Assembly (NCBI RefSeq): GCF_018139485.1
Contig: NZ_JAGSNF010000022.1
Span: 43,677-107,676, forward strand
Direction: 5' to 3'
DNA length: 64,000 nt
From: Phycicoccus avicenniae
GTDB lineage: Bacteria; Actinomycetota; Actinomycetes; Actinomycetales; Dermatophilaceae
Shown here: positions 34,782 through 44,626 of the stretch, in pieces
Layout: each line of letters opens with the position of its first letter
Numbering within the stretch: position 1 is the first letter of the stretch
Notes under the pieces: generated by a model
Told to the model about the DNA's origin: nothing
The model's database searches: none
The model's input: the letters and a program-made list of their open reading frames with translations, nothing else
Program-made: the position numbers and the translations under genes

Positions 34782-35684
34782 ATGGCCGACGCCCCCAGCG
34801 CCCCGCCCGACCTCCCCGGGTACGTCCCCGTCCACTCCGGCAAGGTCCGCGACCTCTACGCCCCGGTCGACGAGCGGACGGGGGAGGCCCGTGGGGACCT
34901 GCTGCTCCTCGTCGCCTCGGACCGGATCTCGGCCTTCGACTTCGTCCTCGACAGCCCGATCCCGGACAAGGGCGAGGTCCTCACGCGGATGTCGTTGTGG
35001 TGGTTCGAGCAGCTGGCCGACCTCGTCCCGAACCACCTCGTCTCGACCGACGTCCCGGACGCCGTCGCCGGGCGGGCCGTCGTCGTCCGGCGCCTCGACA
35101 TGCTGCCCGTCGAGTGCGTCGCCCGGGCCTACCTCACCGGGGGCGGGCTGCGTGAGTACCGTGCGGACGGCACGGTCTCCGGCATCGCCCTCCCGGACGG
35201 GCTCACCGACGGCTCCCGCTTTCCCGAGCCGCTGTTCACCCCGTCGACGAAGGCCCCGTCCGGGCAGCACGACGAGCCGATGGACTACGCCGCCGTCGAG
35301 AGCGCCCTCGGCCCGGACCTCGCCGCCCGGGCGCGTGACCTCACGGTGCGGATCATCGCGCGCGGCAACGAGGTCGCCGCGCCGCGCGGGATCATCGTCG
35401 CCGACACGAAGGTCGAGTTCGGGGTGGCCGACGGCGACCTCGTCCTCGCCGACGAGGTGCTGACCCCCGACTCGTCCCGCTTCTGGCCGGCCGAGCAGTG
35501 GGAGCCGGGCCACCCGCAGCCCAGCTACGACAAGGAGTTCGTCCGCGAGTGGCTCCTGTCGCCCGCGAGCGGCTGGGACAAGGCGTCGGGGGAGGCGCCG
35601 CCGCCGCTGCCGGACGACGTCGTCGAGCGCACCCGCGCGAAGTACGTCGAGGCCTACGAGCGGCTCACCGGCTCGACCTTCTGA
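34782..35684 (+). CDS. purC: SAICAR synthetase
   Basis: PurC joins CAIR and aspartate with ATP to make SAICAR. This 300-residue protein has the SGKVRDLYAP phosphate-loop region near residue 19, SDRISAFDFVLDSPIPDKG near 46 and PVECVARAYLTGG near 108. The actinobacterial form with a C-terminal extension is seen here. The ATG has no good ribosome site; AAGAAT (34769-34774) ends 7 bases upstream, suggesting a leaderless mRNA like purF. Confidence 0.95.
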   Translation: MADAPSAPPDLPGYVPVHSGKVRDLYAPVDERTGEARGDLLLLVASDRISAFDFVLDSPIPDKGEVLTRMSLWWFEQLADLVPNHLVSTDVPDAVAGRAVVVRRLDMLPVECVARAYLTGGGLREYRADGTVSGIALPDGLTDGSRFPEPLFTPSTKAPSGQHDEPMDYAAVESALGPDLAARARDLTVRIIARGNEVAAPRGIIVADTKVEFGVADGDLVLADEVLTPDSSRFWPAEQWEPGHPQPSYDKEFVREWLLSPASGWDKASGEAPPPLPDDVVERTRAKYVEAYERLTGSTF

Positions 35685-35744
35685 CCCGGTCCGCCGTCGC
35701 CACGGGGACTGGGGGCTGCGGCTGAGATTCTTTCTGTCGGACGG

Positions 35745-35773
35745 TTGACGGAAAAATTCGGCGGCCCCACCGT
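35745..35773 (+). promoter_or_regulatory. Promoter of the ROK regulator gene
   Basis: TTGACG (35745-35750), a 17-base spacer and CACCGT (35768-35773) end 7 bases before ATG 35781. The nearby TTTCTGTC (35731-35738) and GACGGAAA (35748-35755) form an imperfect inverted repeat over the -35, a candidate operator for the ROK protein itself. Confidence 0.6.
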
Positions 35774-35780
35774 GGTGCTC

Positions 35781-37037
35781 ATGGCGCCCGACGGAGTGCA
35801 CGCCATCGTGCGAAGGACACACGAGGACCGCGTGCTGCGGACCCTCCGCAGTGGAGGGGCGATGAGCCGCGGCCAGATCGCGAACGCCGTCGGCCTCTCG
35901 CGGACGACCCTCTCCGAGATCGCCGGTGACCTCCTGCGGCGGGGCGCCATCGTCGTCGTCGACACCGACGCCGAGCGTCGGACGGGCAGCGGCCGACCGG
36001 CCGAGCGCCTGGCCCTCGACCCACGCTCCGGCCAGTTCCTCGGTGTCGACTTCGGCCACCGGCGGGTGCAGGTCGCCGTGGCCGACGCCTCCCACGAGAT
36101 CGTCGCGGTGGGCGCCAGCGAGTACCCGGAGTCGTGCCCGTGGACCGAGAGGGTACAGCGCGCCTTCGGTCTCGCCGACGACCTCGCGGCCGAGCACGAC
36201 CTGCACTTCGGCGCGCTCCAGGGGGTGGGGATCGGGGTCACCGGACCGCTGTCCGCCGAGGCGCCCCACACGACGGCTGCCCCGTCCTTCCGTGAGGCGG
36301 CCGTCGACCTCGCGTTCGAGCGGCGGTTCGGGACCCGGGTCCTCGTCGACAACAACAGCCGCCTCGCAGGGCTCGCCGAGGCCCTCCTCGGGGTGCCGCC
36401 CGACGCCCAGGTCGAGGACCTCGTGTTCGTCCGCCTCTCCGACGGGGTCGGCGGGGCCGTCGTCGTCGGCGGACGGCTCGTCGCCGGCCGGCACGGGCTC
36501 TCCGGCGAGCTCGGCCACGTGACCGTCGACCCGGACGGCGCCTCCTGCCGCTGCGGCAAGACCGGCTGCCTCGAGACCGTCGCCTCCGCCCGTGCGGTCC
36601 TGACCGCCACCGCTCGACGCGGCCTCGACCTGCCCGACCTCGAGGCGTACGGGGCGGCCGTCGACGACGGCGAGCCCGCCGCGCTCGCCGTCGCCCGGGA
36701 GGTCGGGACCGCCGTCGGTCGCGTCCTCGGGACCGTCGCGATGGCCGTCGACCCGGCCGAGGTCGTCATCGGTGGTTCGGTGGCCCGCGTCGCACCACCG
36801 CTCGTCGCCGAGGCCGCCCGCGTCGTCGCGACGACCGCCTTCCCGGGGAGCGAGCCCCCGCGGGTGCGCCTCGCGACGCTCAGTGACGACGACGGGGCGC
36901 TCGGGGCGCTCGCCGCCCTCTTCCACAGCTCCCCCCTGCTCGAGAACTACCCCCAACAGCCGCGGACCGTGACCGGGTCCGCCGGCTCCCCTCGACCCCC
37001 GGTCACCACTGGAGGGACCCATGTCGGTGTCCACTGA
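35781..37037 (+). CDS. ROK family transcriptional regulator
   Basis: This 418-residue ROK (NagC/XylR-type) regulator has an N-terminal winged helix (about residues 18-75, [27 protein letters not shown]). The sugar-kinase-like domain has the zinc motif [10 protein letters not shown] (near residue 256) after the G-E-L-G-H region. I reject the TTG at 35745 as start because it sits in the -35 box; ATG 35781 fits the promoter. It overlaps the ABC permease gene by 17 bases and is probably the local repressor of the sulfatase locus, responding to a sugar or sugar derivative. Confidence 0.9.
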   Translation: MAPDGVHAIVRRTHEDRVLRTLRSGGAMSRGQIANAVGLSRTTLSEIAGDLLRRGAIVVVDTDAERRTGSGRPAERLALDPRSGQFLGVDFGHRRVQVAVADASHEIVAVGASEYPESCPWTERVQRAFGLADDLAAEHDLHFGALQGVGIGVTGPLSAEAPHTTAAPSFREAAVDLAFERRFGTRVLVDNNSRLAGLAEALLGVPPDAQVEDLVFVRLSDGVGGAVVVGGRLVAGRHGLSGELGHVTVDPDGASCRCGKTGCLETVASARAVLTATARRGLDLPDLEAYGAAVDDGEPAALAVAREVGTAVGRVLGTVAMAVDPAEVVIGGSVARVAPPLVAEAARVVATTAFPGSEPPRVRLATLSDDDGALGALAALFHSSPLLENYPQQPRTVTGSAGSPRPPVTTGGTHVGVH

Positions 37038-37866
37038 CCCGTCCGTCGGCGAGCCGTCCACGACGGCCACCGCGCCGGACCGCCCATCGGAGAGGACGCC
37101 CCGTCGACGGGCGGCCGGGCCGTCCCGTCACAGGTCCGGCCTCATCAACCTCGCGTCGATCGCCCTCGGCATCGCGCTCTGGTGGGGCCTGGCCGCCGCC
37201 GGGCTGCAGCTGCCGACCCCGCCGGAGGTCGCGGCCCAGGCCTGGACCCTCGCCGGCACGGGGCAGCTCGCCGACAGCGTCCTCGCCAGCCTCGGCCGCG
37301 TGCTGTCGGGGTTCGTCCTCGGGACGGCCGCCGCGATCCCCGTCGGGTTCCTCATGGGCTGGTACGCGCCGGTCCGCTCGATCATCGAGCCCTGGATCCA
37401 GTTCTTCCGCACGATCCCGCCGCTCGCGATCATCCCGCTGGCCATCGTGCTGCTCGGCATTGGGGAGGCGCCGAAGGTCTTCGTCATCTTCCTCGCGGCC
37501 TTCCTCACCTGCGTCATCTCGACGTTCCAGGGCGTCGTGAGCGTCGACCGCACCCTCATCAACGCCGCCCGGGTCCTCGGGACGAAGGACCCGGCGATCT
37601 TCGCCCGCGTCATCGTCCCCGCGTCGACGCCCTTCATCCTCGTCGGCATGCGGGTCGGGCTGGGCTCCTCGTGGGCCACGCTCGTCGCCGCCGAGCTCAT
37701 CGCCGCGCCGACCGGCCTCGGCTACCTCATGCAGAACGCGCAGCTCTACTACGACCTGCCGACGATCTTCGTCGGCATCATCTCGATCGGCCTGCTGGGT
37801 CTGTTCATGGACCGGCTGCTCCTGCTCGCCGAGCGACGCCTCACCGGATGGGAGGAGCGCCGATGA
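37021..37866 (+). CDS. ABC permease, sulfonate/nitrate/taurine type
   Basis: This 281-residue permease of the SsuC/TauC type has a long hydrophilic N-terminus (about 45 residues), about six helices and the EAA loop [20 protein letters not shown] near residue 181. The ATG has GGAGGG upstream and lies inside the end of the ROK gene. It pairs with the overlapping ATPase and the lipoprotein downstream. Confidence 0.9.
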   Translation: MSVSTDPSVGEPSTTATAPDRPSERTPRRRAAGPSRHRSGLINLASIALGIALWWGLAAAGLQLPTPPEVAAQAWTLAGTGQLADSVLASLGRVLSGFVLGTAAAIPVGFLMGWYAPVRSIIEPWIQFFRTIPPLAIIPLAIVLLGIGEAPKVFVIFLAAFLTCVISTFQGVVSVDRTLINAARVLGTKDPAIFARVIVPASTPFILVGMRVGLGSSWATLVAAELIAAPTGLGYLMQNAQLYYDLPTIFVGIISIGLLGLFMDRLLLLAERRLTGWEERR

Positions 37867-38678
37867 CGACCACGGCCCCCACGACCACGACCGCCAAGAT
37901 CTCCGTGCGCGAGGTGACCAAGGAGTTCGACCTCGGCAAGGAGAGCTTCACGGCCCTCGACCGGGTGAGCCTCGACATCGCCGACAACGAGTTCGTCACC
38001 GTCGTCGGACCCTCGGGGTGCGGCAAGTCGACGCTCATGAACATCCTCGCCGGCCTCGAGGAGCCGACGGACGGGGAGGCCCGCGTCGACGACGTGGTCG
38101 TCACCGGGCCCGGACCCGAGCGGGGCGTCATCTTCCAGCAGTACGCCCTCTTCCCCTGGCTCACCGTGCGCAAGAACGTCGAGTTCGGGCTGCGGACCGC
38201 CAAGGTCCCCAAGGCCGAGCGGCGCGAGCGGGCCGACCACTTCATCGAGCTCGTCGGCCTCACCCAGTTCGCCGACGCGCTGCCCAAGATGCTGTCCGGC
38301 GGGATGCGCCAGCGGTGCGCCATCGCCCGGGCCTACGCAGTCGACCCGTCGATCCTCCTCATGGACGAGCCGTTCGGCGCCCTCGACGCGCTGACCCGCG
38401 TGAATCTCCAGGACCAGCTCCAGGAGACGTGGCGCCAGGACCAGCGGACCGTCATGTTCATCACCCACGACGTCGACGAGGCGGTCTACCTCGCGAACCG
38501 TGTCGTCGTCATGGCCGCCCGACCGGGCCGGGTCTACGACGTCGTCGACATCGACGTCCCGTACCCGCGGACCGAGGAGTTCCGGCTCTCTCCGGAGTTC
38601 GCCGACCTGCGCAACAGGGTCTGGAGCTCCGTCTACCACCAGCAGGGCCGGACCGTGGCCGACCGCGACGGGGCCTGA
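37863..38678 (+). CDS. ABC ATP-binding protein, SsuB/TauB type
   Basis: This 271-residue ATPase has Walker [10 protein letters not shown] near residue 49, signature [13 protein letters not shown], Walker [17 protein letters not shown] and an H-loop in [13 protein letters not shown]. It overlaps the permease by ATGA. The [19 protein letters not shown] segment is typical of nitrate/sulfonate/taurine importers. Confidence 0.93.
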   Translation: MTTTAPTTTTAKISVREVTKEFDLGKESFTALDRVSLDIADNEFVTVVGPSGCGKSTLMNILAGLEEPTDGEARVDDVVVTGPGPERGVIFQQYALFPWLTVRKNVEFGLRTAKVPKAERRERADHFIELVGLTQFADALPKMLSGGMRQRCAIARAYAVDPSILLMDEPFGALDALTRVNLQDQLQETWRQDQRTVMFITHDVDEAVYLANRVVVMAARPGRVYDVVDIDVPYPRTEEFRLSPEFADLRNRVWSSVYHQQGRTVADRDGA

Positions 38679-38681
38679 CCC

Positions 38682-38698
38682 CGGGCGGTCGCCGCCCG
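38682..38698 (+). other. Short hairpin between ATPase and binding-protein genes
   Basis: CGGGCGG-TCG-CCGCCCG forms a 7-bp stem with a 3-base loop just after the ATPase stop. In an operon such hairpins often mark mRNA processing, letting the binding-protein message accumulate separately. It could also be a weak terminator. Confidence 0.4.
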
Positions 38699-38786
38699 CG
38701 GGCGAGGACCGCACCCCACCGACCGCCGGGCGGACACCGGCACGCACGACGCCGTCGACGACGACGGCCCGAACCCAGGAGAACCC

Positions 38787-39782
38787 ATGCGCACGACCCG
38801 ACGCACCATCCTCGCGACCGCCCTCACCGCCGGCCTCGGACTCGGCCTCGCCGGGTGCGGGTCCGACGGGGGCGGCACCGGCTCCGGGGGCGACCTCGAG
38901 CCCGTGACCTTCGGCTACATCGCCGACTACAACGGCACGAGCCTGCTCGCCATCGCGGACGACCAGGGCCTGTGGGAGAAGCACGGCCTCGAGGCCGAGA
39001 CCCCCGTCTTCACCAACGGCCCCCTGCAGATCCAGGCGCTCGGCACCGGTGACCTCGACTACGGGTACATCGGCCCCGGCGCGATGTGGCTGCCCGCGAG
39101 CGGCCAGGCGAAGGTCATCGCGATCAACACCCTCGGCAACTCCGACCGGGTCATCGCGCAGGAGGGCATCTCCTCCGTCGCCGACCTCGCCGGCAAGACC
39201 GTCGGCGTCCCGGAGGGCACGAGCGGAGACATGATCCTCAGCCTCGCCCTCGAGGAGGCCGGGCTCACGAAGGACGACGTCCGGCTGACCCCGATGGACC
39301 CGTCGACCATCGTGTCCGCGTTCTCGAGCGGCCAGATCGACGCCGCCGGGTTCTGGTACCCGGCGATCGCGACGATCAAGGAGCAGGACCCGAACCTCGT
39401 CGAGCTCGCGAAGAACTCCGACTTCACCGACGTGCAGTTCCCGACGGCGTTCGTCGCCGGCAACGACGTCGTCGACGAGGAGAAGACGACCAAGACGCTC
39501 GCCGTCCTGCGCGAGGCGATGACGTTCCGGGCGGAGAACCCGGAGGAGGCGGTCGCCGTCACGGCCGAGATGCTGAACAAGTCCGTCGAGGACGTCCAGG
39601 CCGACGCCGACAACAACACCGTCCTCACCCTCGAGGAGCTCGACGCCGCGACCGAGGACGGTACCGTCGACGGCTGGCTCAACGGCATGCAGGACTTCTT
39701 CGTCGACAACGGCAAGCTCGACGCGCCGACCGACCCGAGCACCTGGTACACCGGCGACCTCTTCACCGGGGCCGCGGAGTGA
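38787..39782 (+). CDS. Substrate-binding lipoprotein, SsuA/TauA type
   Basis: This 331-residue lipoprotein has lipobox LAGC (Cys24) and a Ser/Gly linker. The mature NMT1/SsuA-like domain begins VTFGYIADYNGTSLLAIADDQG, with KTVGVPEGTSGDM near residue 140. Such proteins bind sulfonates, sulfate esters, nitrate or taurine. The ATG has CAGGAG upstream. Its stop overlaps the sulfatase GTG, tying import to the sulfatase. The exact ligand is unknown. Confidence 0.88.
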   Translation: MRTTRRTILATALTAGLGLGLAGCGSDGGGTGSGGDLEPVTFGYIADYNGTSLLAIADDQGLWEKHGLEAETPVFTNGPLQIQALGTGDLDYGYIGPGAMWLPASGQAKVIAINTLGNSDRVIAQEGISSVADLAGKTVGVPEGTSGDMILSLALEEAGLTKDDVRLTPMDPSTIVSAFSSGQIDAAGFWYPAIATIKEQDPNLVELAKNSDFTDVQFPTAFVAGNDVVDEEKTTKTLAVLREAMTFRAENPEEAVAVTAEMLNKSVEDVQADADNNTVLTLEELDAATEDGTVDGWLNGMQDFFVDNGKLDAPTDPSTWYTGDLFTGAAE

Positions 39783-41278
39783 GCCGCCCCAACGTCCTCT
39801 TCCTCATGACCGACCAGCACCGGGTCGACACGCTCGGGGCGTACGGCAACCCGGAGGGGACGACGCCGGTTCTCGACGAGCTGGCCCGGACCGGCACCCG
39901 CTTCGACCGCTGGTACACCCCGACCGCCATCTGCACCCCGGCGCGGGCCAGCCTGCTCACCGGGCAGGCGCCGTTCCGGCACAAGGTGCTCGCGAACCAC
40001 GAGCGGAACGTCGGGTACCAGGAGGACCTGCCCCGGGACACCTTCACGTTCTCGGAGGCCCTCAAGGAGGACGGGTACAACTGCGGCCTCGTCGGGAAGT
40101 GGCACGTCGGCACCGAGCGGACGGCGCCGGACTTCGGCTTCGACGGCCCGGACCTGCCGGGGTGGCACAACCCGGTCGACCACCCGGACTACCTCGCCTA
40201 CCTCGACGAGCACGGCCTGCCCCCGTACGAGATCAGCGACCACGTGCGCGGGACACTGCCGAACGGCGGCCCGGGCAACCTGCTCGCGGCGCGCCTGCAC
40301 CAGCCGGTCGAGGCGACGTTCGAGCACTACCTCGCGACCCGCACGATCGAGATGCTCGAGGGGTACGCGGCTCAGGCCCGGGAGGGGACGCCGTTCTTCC
40401 TCCAGCTCAACTTCTTCGGCCCGCACCTGCCGTACATCCTCCCGGACGCCTACTTCGACCTCGTCGACCCGGCGTCCGTCGAGCTGCCGAAGTCGGTGGC
40501 CGAGACCTTCCAGGGGAAGCCGCCGGTCCAGCGCAACTACAGCGCGCACTGGACCTTCGACACGATGCCGATCGAGGTCACCCGCAAGCTCATCGCCGTC
40601 TACTGGGGCTACGTCGCGCTCATCGACATGGAGATCGGCCGGGTCATGGACGCCCTGGAGCGTCTGGACCTCATCGACGACACCGCGGTCTTCTTCACGT
40701 GCGACCACGGGGAGTTCACCGGGGCGCACCGGCTGCACGACAAGGGCCCGGCGATGTACGAGGACATCTACCGGACGCCCGGGCTCCTGCGGGTCCCCGG
40801 GCAGCCGGCGGGGGTCGAGCGGAGCGAGTTCGTCAGCCTGCTCGACTGCACGGCGACGATCCTCGACCTCGCCGGACTGGACCCCAAGCTGGCCGTCGAC
40901 TCGCGCAGCCTGCTGCCCCTCACGAAGCCCGGGGAGGTGGAGTGGGAGGACGACATCGTCTGCGAGTTCCACGGGCACCACTTCCCGTACCCGCAGCGGA
41001 TGCTCCGGGAGGACCGGTGGAAGCTCGTCGTCAACCCCGACTCCGTCAACGAGCTCTACGACCTGCACGTCGACCCGGACGAGCTGCTCAACGTCTACGA
41101 GCACCCCGAGACGGCGGGTGTGCGGGGTCGGATGATGCGGCGCCTCTACGACGTGCTCCGCGACCGCGGCGACAACTTCTACCACTGGATGACGTCGATG
41201 TACGACGTCGGCGAGGTCGGCTACGACCCGACCCTCAGCGGGCTCGACGAGGCCACGTACCGGTCCGGGAGACCCTGA
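39779..41278 (+). CDS. Type I (formylglycine-dependent) sulfatase
   Basis: This 499-residue sulfatase hydrolyses sulfate esters. The signature C-x-P-x-R is CTPAR at residues 52-56, so Cys52 must be converted to formylglycine by a maturase (FGE), which is not in this window. Metal-site residues include Asp12 in MTDQHR and DH in FTCDHGEFTG; GKWH near residue 115 is also conserved. There is no signal peptide, so it should act in the cytoplasm on imported substrate. The GTG overlaps the binding-protein stop, supporting uptake followed by cleavage. Confidence 0.92.
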   Translation: MSRPNVLFLMTDQHRVDTLGAYGNPEGTTPVLDELARTGTRFDRWYTPTAICTPARASLLTGQAPFRHKVLANHERNVGYQEDLPRDTFTFSEALKEDGYNCGLVGKWHVGTERTAPDFGFDGPDLPGWHNPVDHPDYLAYLDEHGLPPYEISDHVRGTLPNGGPGNLLAARLHQPVEATFEHYLATRTIEMLEGYAAQAREGTPFFLQLNFFGPHLPYILPDAYFDLVDPASVELPKSVAETFQGKPPVQRNYSAHWTFDTMPIEVTRKLIAVYWGYVALIDMEIGRVMDALERLDLIDDTAVFFTCDHGEFTGAHRLHDKGPAMYEDIYRTPGLLRVPGQPAGVERSEFVSLLDCTATILDLAGLDPKLAVDSRSLLPLTKPGEVEWEDDIVCEFHGHHFPYPQRMLREDRWKLVVNPDSVNELYDLHVDPDELLNVYEHPETAGVRGRMMRRLYDVLRDRGDNFYHWMTSMYDVGEVGYDPTLSGLDEATYRSGRP

Positions 41279-41282
41279 GCCG

Positions 41283-42063
41283 ATGGCCGACACGCTCGCC
41301 GGCCGTCGGCACCGCGTCATCCTCGGACGGCTGGCGGAGGCGGGTGTCGTCGAGGTCGACGAGCTGAGCCGTGCCCTCGCCGTCTCCAGCGCCACCGTGC
41401 GCCGGGACCTGCGGGACCTGCAGGACCAGGGACGGCTCGTCCGGCACCGGGGCGGGGCCGTGGTCGGCGACGGGCGGCGCACCGGCCCACCCGCTCCGGA
41501 GGGGGGGCGCGGCGGGGCGGGACGGCAGCGGCGGCGCGCAGGCCCGGGAGCAGGTCCTGTCCGCCGCGATGTCGCTCGTGCCGACCGGGGCGACGGTCGG
41601 CGTCGTCGGCGGCCGATGGGTGGGCGACCTCGCACCGGCCCTTCTCGGCGTCCGTCCGACGGTCGTCGTGACGACCTCGACGGTGCTCGCCGGCCGCCTC
41701 GACGACGAGGTCCCCGTGGTCCTGCCCCCGGGCCGCCACGACGGGCGCGGCGAGGTCGTCGGCCGGTCCGTGGCGGAGTGCCTCGACGCCCTGCGGCTCG
41801 ACGTCGTCCTCGTCGGCGCCTGCGGGACGACGCCGGCCGGGGTCCGCCTGTCCGGGCGTCCCGGCCTGGCGTCCTCCCTCGTCCGCTCGGCGGCCCCGGG
41901 GGGCGTCGTCGTGCTCGAGCCCGGGTCGTCCGACAGGGGGACCGACGAGGGCGAGGTGCTCGACGCCGGCGCCGTCGACGTCCTCGTCGTCGGGCGTCAC
42001 GATGTGGGCCGCGTGTCGCCCGGGATGCGCCGCCGGGTCGGCCGCGTCGTGCTCGCCGGCTAG
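41283..42063 (+). pseudogene. DeoR-family regulator, frameshifted at a G7 run
   Basis: The first 70 codons encode a DeoR helix-turn-helix (residues 6-60, GRLAEAGVVEVDELSRALAVSSATVRRDLRDL). The DeoR sensor domain continues in another frame from about 41510 to 42063 (QVLSAAMSLVPTGATVGVV). Removing one G from the run at 41501-41507 would restore a 259-residue protein. The shift may be a sequencing error, a true null mutation or slippage at a contingency tract. It starts five bases after the sulfatase stop, in the same operon. Confidence 0.78.
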
Positions 42064-42177
42064 GCGCTGGCCGCGGCAGCCGCCGCAGGCGCACGCCGCA
42101 GCCCCGACAGGGCGCACGCCGCCGTCGTCGGGCGCGGACGCGGACGTCACCGGGCCCGGGTCCCGCAGCCCACGGCA

Positions 42178-42211
42178 ACGGCCCCCGGGACGGTGGGGTC
42201 GCGGGGGCCGT
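42178..42211. terminator. Terminator between deoR and the GH43-like gene
   Basis: ACGGCCCCCG (42178-42187) pairs with CGGGGGCCGT (42202-42211) across a 14-base loop between convergent genes. The preceding 42064-42177 shows nothing else. Confidence 0.7.
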
Positions 42212-42228
42212 CGTCGTGCGGACCCGGC

Positions 42229-43572
42229 CTACGCGCCGCCGCGCGGCCGTGCGACGTAGAGCCGGTCGTCCCCCGGACCGGTCCACTCCATCCGGACGAC
42301 CCCCGCGACGGCGGCGTCGTCGATGCGCTCGGGGTCGGACCAGTACCCGGCGTTGGGGTTGAGGAAGTAGGTGGCCCAGACCTGGCCGCTCCGGTCCTCG
42401 AAGAGGTTGTTGTGGCCGGCGCCGACGCCCGCGGTCCACCGGGGCGAGTACGGGCCCTCGAAGGAGTCGGCCACGGCGAGCACCATGTCGTAGTGCAGCT
42501 GCTCGCGTCCGGGGCCCGGGTCGTCGTACCGGTACACCCGCTCGCCGTCCACCGTCCAGGTGCGGTCCCAGACGGCGCCGACGAGGTAGTACTTCCCGCC
42601 CTTGGGGAAGACGTACGCGCCCTCGATGTACGGCTCGGGCGTGTACGGCTGCTCCTGGAACTCCGGCAGGCCGGTCGACGGGACGATGTCCTCCATGTCG
42701 TCGCGGAAGCGCGCGTACAGATGGTTGTGCAGGACGAGCCAGGCGTTCCCGTCCTCGTGGTACATGCTGCCGTCGATGTGGTGGTAGGCGCCGGCCTCGA
42801 TGAACGTCGGCCCGCCGACGAAGGGGTCGCCGAAGGGCTTGTCGTGGTTGCCCTCGACGAGCCGGTAGGGTCCCTCGATCCCGCCCTCGCTGCGCAGCAT
42901 GAACGACCCGACCTTGCGCGAGTGGTCGCCCATGCACGCGACGATGAACCACGTGTCGTCGAACCGGTGGACCTCCGGGGCCCAGACCTGTCCCCGCTTC
43001 CCGAAGCGCTCGTCGTACCAGTACTCCTGCCAGGGTGCGACGACGACGCGTCCGGGGGTGTTCTCGTCGACGAACTCCGGCGACCAGACCTTCCCCTTCT
43101 CCGCGCCCGGCCGGATGCCGGTCGTGTCGACCAGGGACCACGGGCCGCGCAGCGACGGGGCCGTCCACACGAAGAGGCCGTCGTTCCACGGGGCGGCCCG
43201 GTCGAGTGACGGGACGCGGCTGGTTCCAGTGCAGACGTAGACCGAGCGGCCGCCGACGACGAAGTGGTCGACGAAGGTGTCCCGCATCCAGACCCGGCCC
43301 AGCTCCTCGTCGCGCGGACGGAGCTCGAGCGGCAGGACGAAGGAGTTGTCCTCCCGCGGCCACAGCTCGGTCCGGGTGTCCGCGGTGCCGTAGGGCTCGA
43401 GCGCCGGCCAGGGCTCGGGCCAGCGGGCGGCGTGCGGAGGCGGGACACCCCGTCCCGCCCGGGTCGCGGCCAGGGCGGTCGTCGGCGACAGGGCCAGCCC
43501 CAGCGTCCCGGCGCCGGCGCCGGCGAGCAGGGCCCGGCGGCCGGGTGTGCTCCGGTGGTGGTCGGACGTCAT
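42229..43572 (-). CDS. Secreted glycoside hydrolase family 43-like protein
   Basis: This 447-residue protein has a Tat-type signal (GRRALLAGAGAGTLGLALSP, about residues 11-30). The mature part is a five-bladed beta-propeller of GH43 style, with repeats such as WNDGLFVWTAPSLRGPWSLVD, KVWSPEFVDE, GQVWAPEVHRFDDTWFIV and SFEGPYSP. It should bind or cleave an extracellular arabinan/xylan-like glycan; catalytic residues cannot be assigned with certainty. The ATG at 43572 has GAGGAGAG upstream. It is convergent with the sulfatase operon. Confidence 0.83.
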   Translation of the reverse strand: MTSDHHRSTPGRRALLAGAGAGTLGLALSPTTALAATRAGRGVPPPHAARWPEPWPALEPYGTADTRTELWPREDNSFVLPLELRPRDEELGRVWMRDTFVDHFVVGGRSVYVCTGTSRVPSLDRAAPWNDGLFVWTAPSLRGPWSLVDTTGIRPGAEKGKVWSPEFVDENTPGRVVVAPWQEYWYDERFGKRGQVWAPEVHRFDDTWFIVACMGDHSRKVGSFMLRSEGGIEGPYRLVEGNHDKPFGDPFVGGPTFIEAGAYHHIDGSMYHEDGNAWLVLHNHLYARFRDDMEDIVPSTGLPEFQEQPYTPEPYIEGAYVFPKGGKYYLVGAVWDRTWTVDGERVYRYDDPGPGREQLHYDMVLAVADSFEGPYSPRWTAGVGAGHNNLFEDRSGQVWATYFLNPNAGYWSDPERIDDAAVAGVVRMEWTGPGDDRLYVARPRGGA

Positions 43573-43704
43573 CGGTGACTCTCCTCGGTCGGGGAGGGGC
43601 CTCGTCGCCCCTCTGCGAGGGACGCTAGCCACGGGAATTCCGACACTGAACGGGCGGCGGAAAGGTTTCTCGTGCGGCGTCCGCGGGCCCAACCGGAGAG
43701 GTCC

Positions 43705-44472
43705 CTACCCGGAGCGGCGCGAGACCCAGTCGGCGAATCCGCGCTCGTCGCGGCGGGCCGTCGGCCCCGGCAGGAGGCCGTGGCGCATCCCGCGGAACGG
43801 GGCGGGGAAGGACAGGACGCGGACGCCCTCGCCGTCCCGGGTGGCGACCGCCCGCGCCATGGTCGCGGAGTCCGTCGTGTCGGGTCCGGCGACCTCGTGG
43901 ACGGCGGGTCCGTCGGTGACCGCCGGTCCGGTCGAGGGCCCGGACACGACGACCTCGACCAGGAGGTCGGCGACGGCCGCCGGGTGCACCGGCCGCAGGC
44001 GCATCCGCGGGACGACGGCGACGGGGCCGATGCGGACCTGGCGGAGGAAGGTCTCGGCCAGGGTGAACCACGCCGTCGAGCGGACGACGCTCACGGGAAC
44101 CGCGGCGGCGGCGTGGGTCTCCTCCTGGACCGCCTTCCCGGCGTAGTAGCCGGTGGAGCGGGAGACGGCCGGGTCGGTCGTCCCGACGATCGACGTCAGG
44201 ACGAGGTGCGGGACGCCGGCGTCGCGGGCGGCGGTCGTCACCGCGCTCGCCGTGCCCCCGAAGAACGACACGGCCTCCCGCCGCGAGAGCGTCTCGACGT
44301 TCAGGCAGTCGACGACGGCGTCGGCGCCGCGCAGGACGTCGGCGAGGCCGGCGGCGAGGACGTCGACCCCGCTCGCGCGGGACGCCGGGACGACCGCGTG
44401 CCCGCGTGCGCCGAGGAGGTCGACGACGAGGCCTCCCATCTCGCCGGTGGCACCGAGGACGACGACTCGCAC
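43705..44472 (-). CDS. NAD(P)-binding NmrA/SDR-like protein
   Basis: This 255-residue atypical SDR begins [20 protein letters not shown], a Rossmann GxxGxxG motif. It lacks the classical YxxxK pair in a clear form, though STGYYAGK near residue 105 may serve. Its layout resembles NmrA-like and UPF/YwnB epimerases. The GTG at 44472 is chosen because GAGGAGG lies four bases upstream. Function is unknown, perhaps redox sensing or quinone reduction. Confidence 0.78.
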   Translation of the reverse strand: MRVVVLGATGEMGGLVVDLLGARGHAVVPASRASGVDVLAAGLADVLRGADAVVDCLNVETLSRREAVSFFGGTASAVTTAARDAGVPHLVLTSIVGTTDPAVSRSTGYYAGKAVQEETHAAAAVPVSVVRSTAWFTLAETFLRQVRIGPVAVVPRMRLRPVHPAAVADLLVEVVVSGPSTGPAVTDGPAVHEVAGPDTTDSATMARAVATRDGEGVRVLSFPAPFRGMRHGLLPGPTARRDERGFADWVSRRSG

Positions 44473-44626
44473 GACCCCTCCTCGACCCGGCACCTCCGAG
44501 GTCGGTCAGCCTGCCACGCCGGGCGCCCGGGCGCCACGGTCCGGGCGGCCCGGCCCGGCGCCCCGCACGCCGGTAGCCTGGTCCCGGCAGCCGCCACCCT
44601 CGCGCACCCCACGGAGACCCCCGCCC

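Noticed and set aside
35745..35780. TTG start for the ROK regulator
   Set aside because: The TTG is part of the -35 box; ATG 35781 is placed exactly 7 bases after the -10.
39779..41278. Secreted sulfatase
   Set aside because: The N-terminus begins directly with the catalytic fold (RPNVLFLMTDQH); there is no signal peptide.
39059..43363. A minus-strand open frame of 1434 codons opposite the sulfatase operon
   Set aside because: It is low-complexity Arg/Ala/Pro-rich or antisense-like, has no domain, and covers several well-supported genes. Long antisense frames are usual at this GC content.
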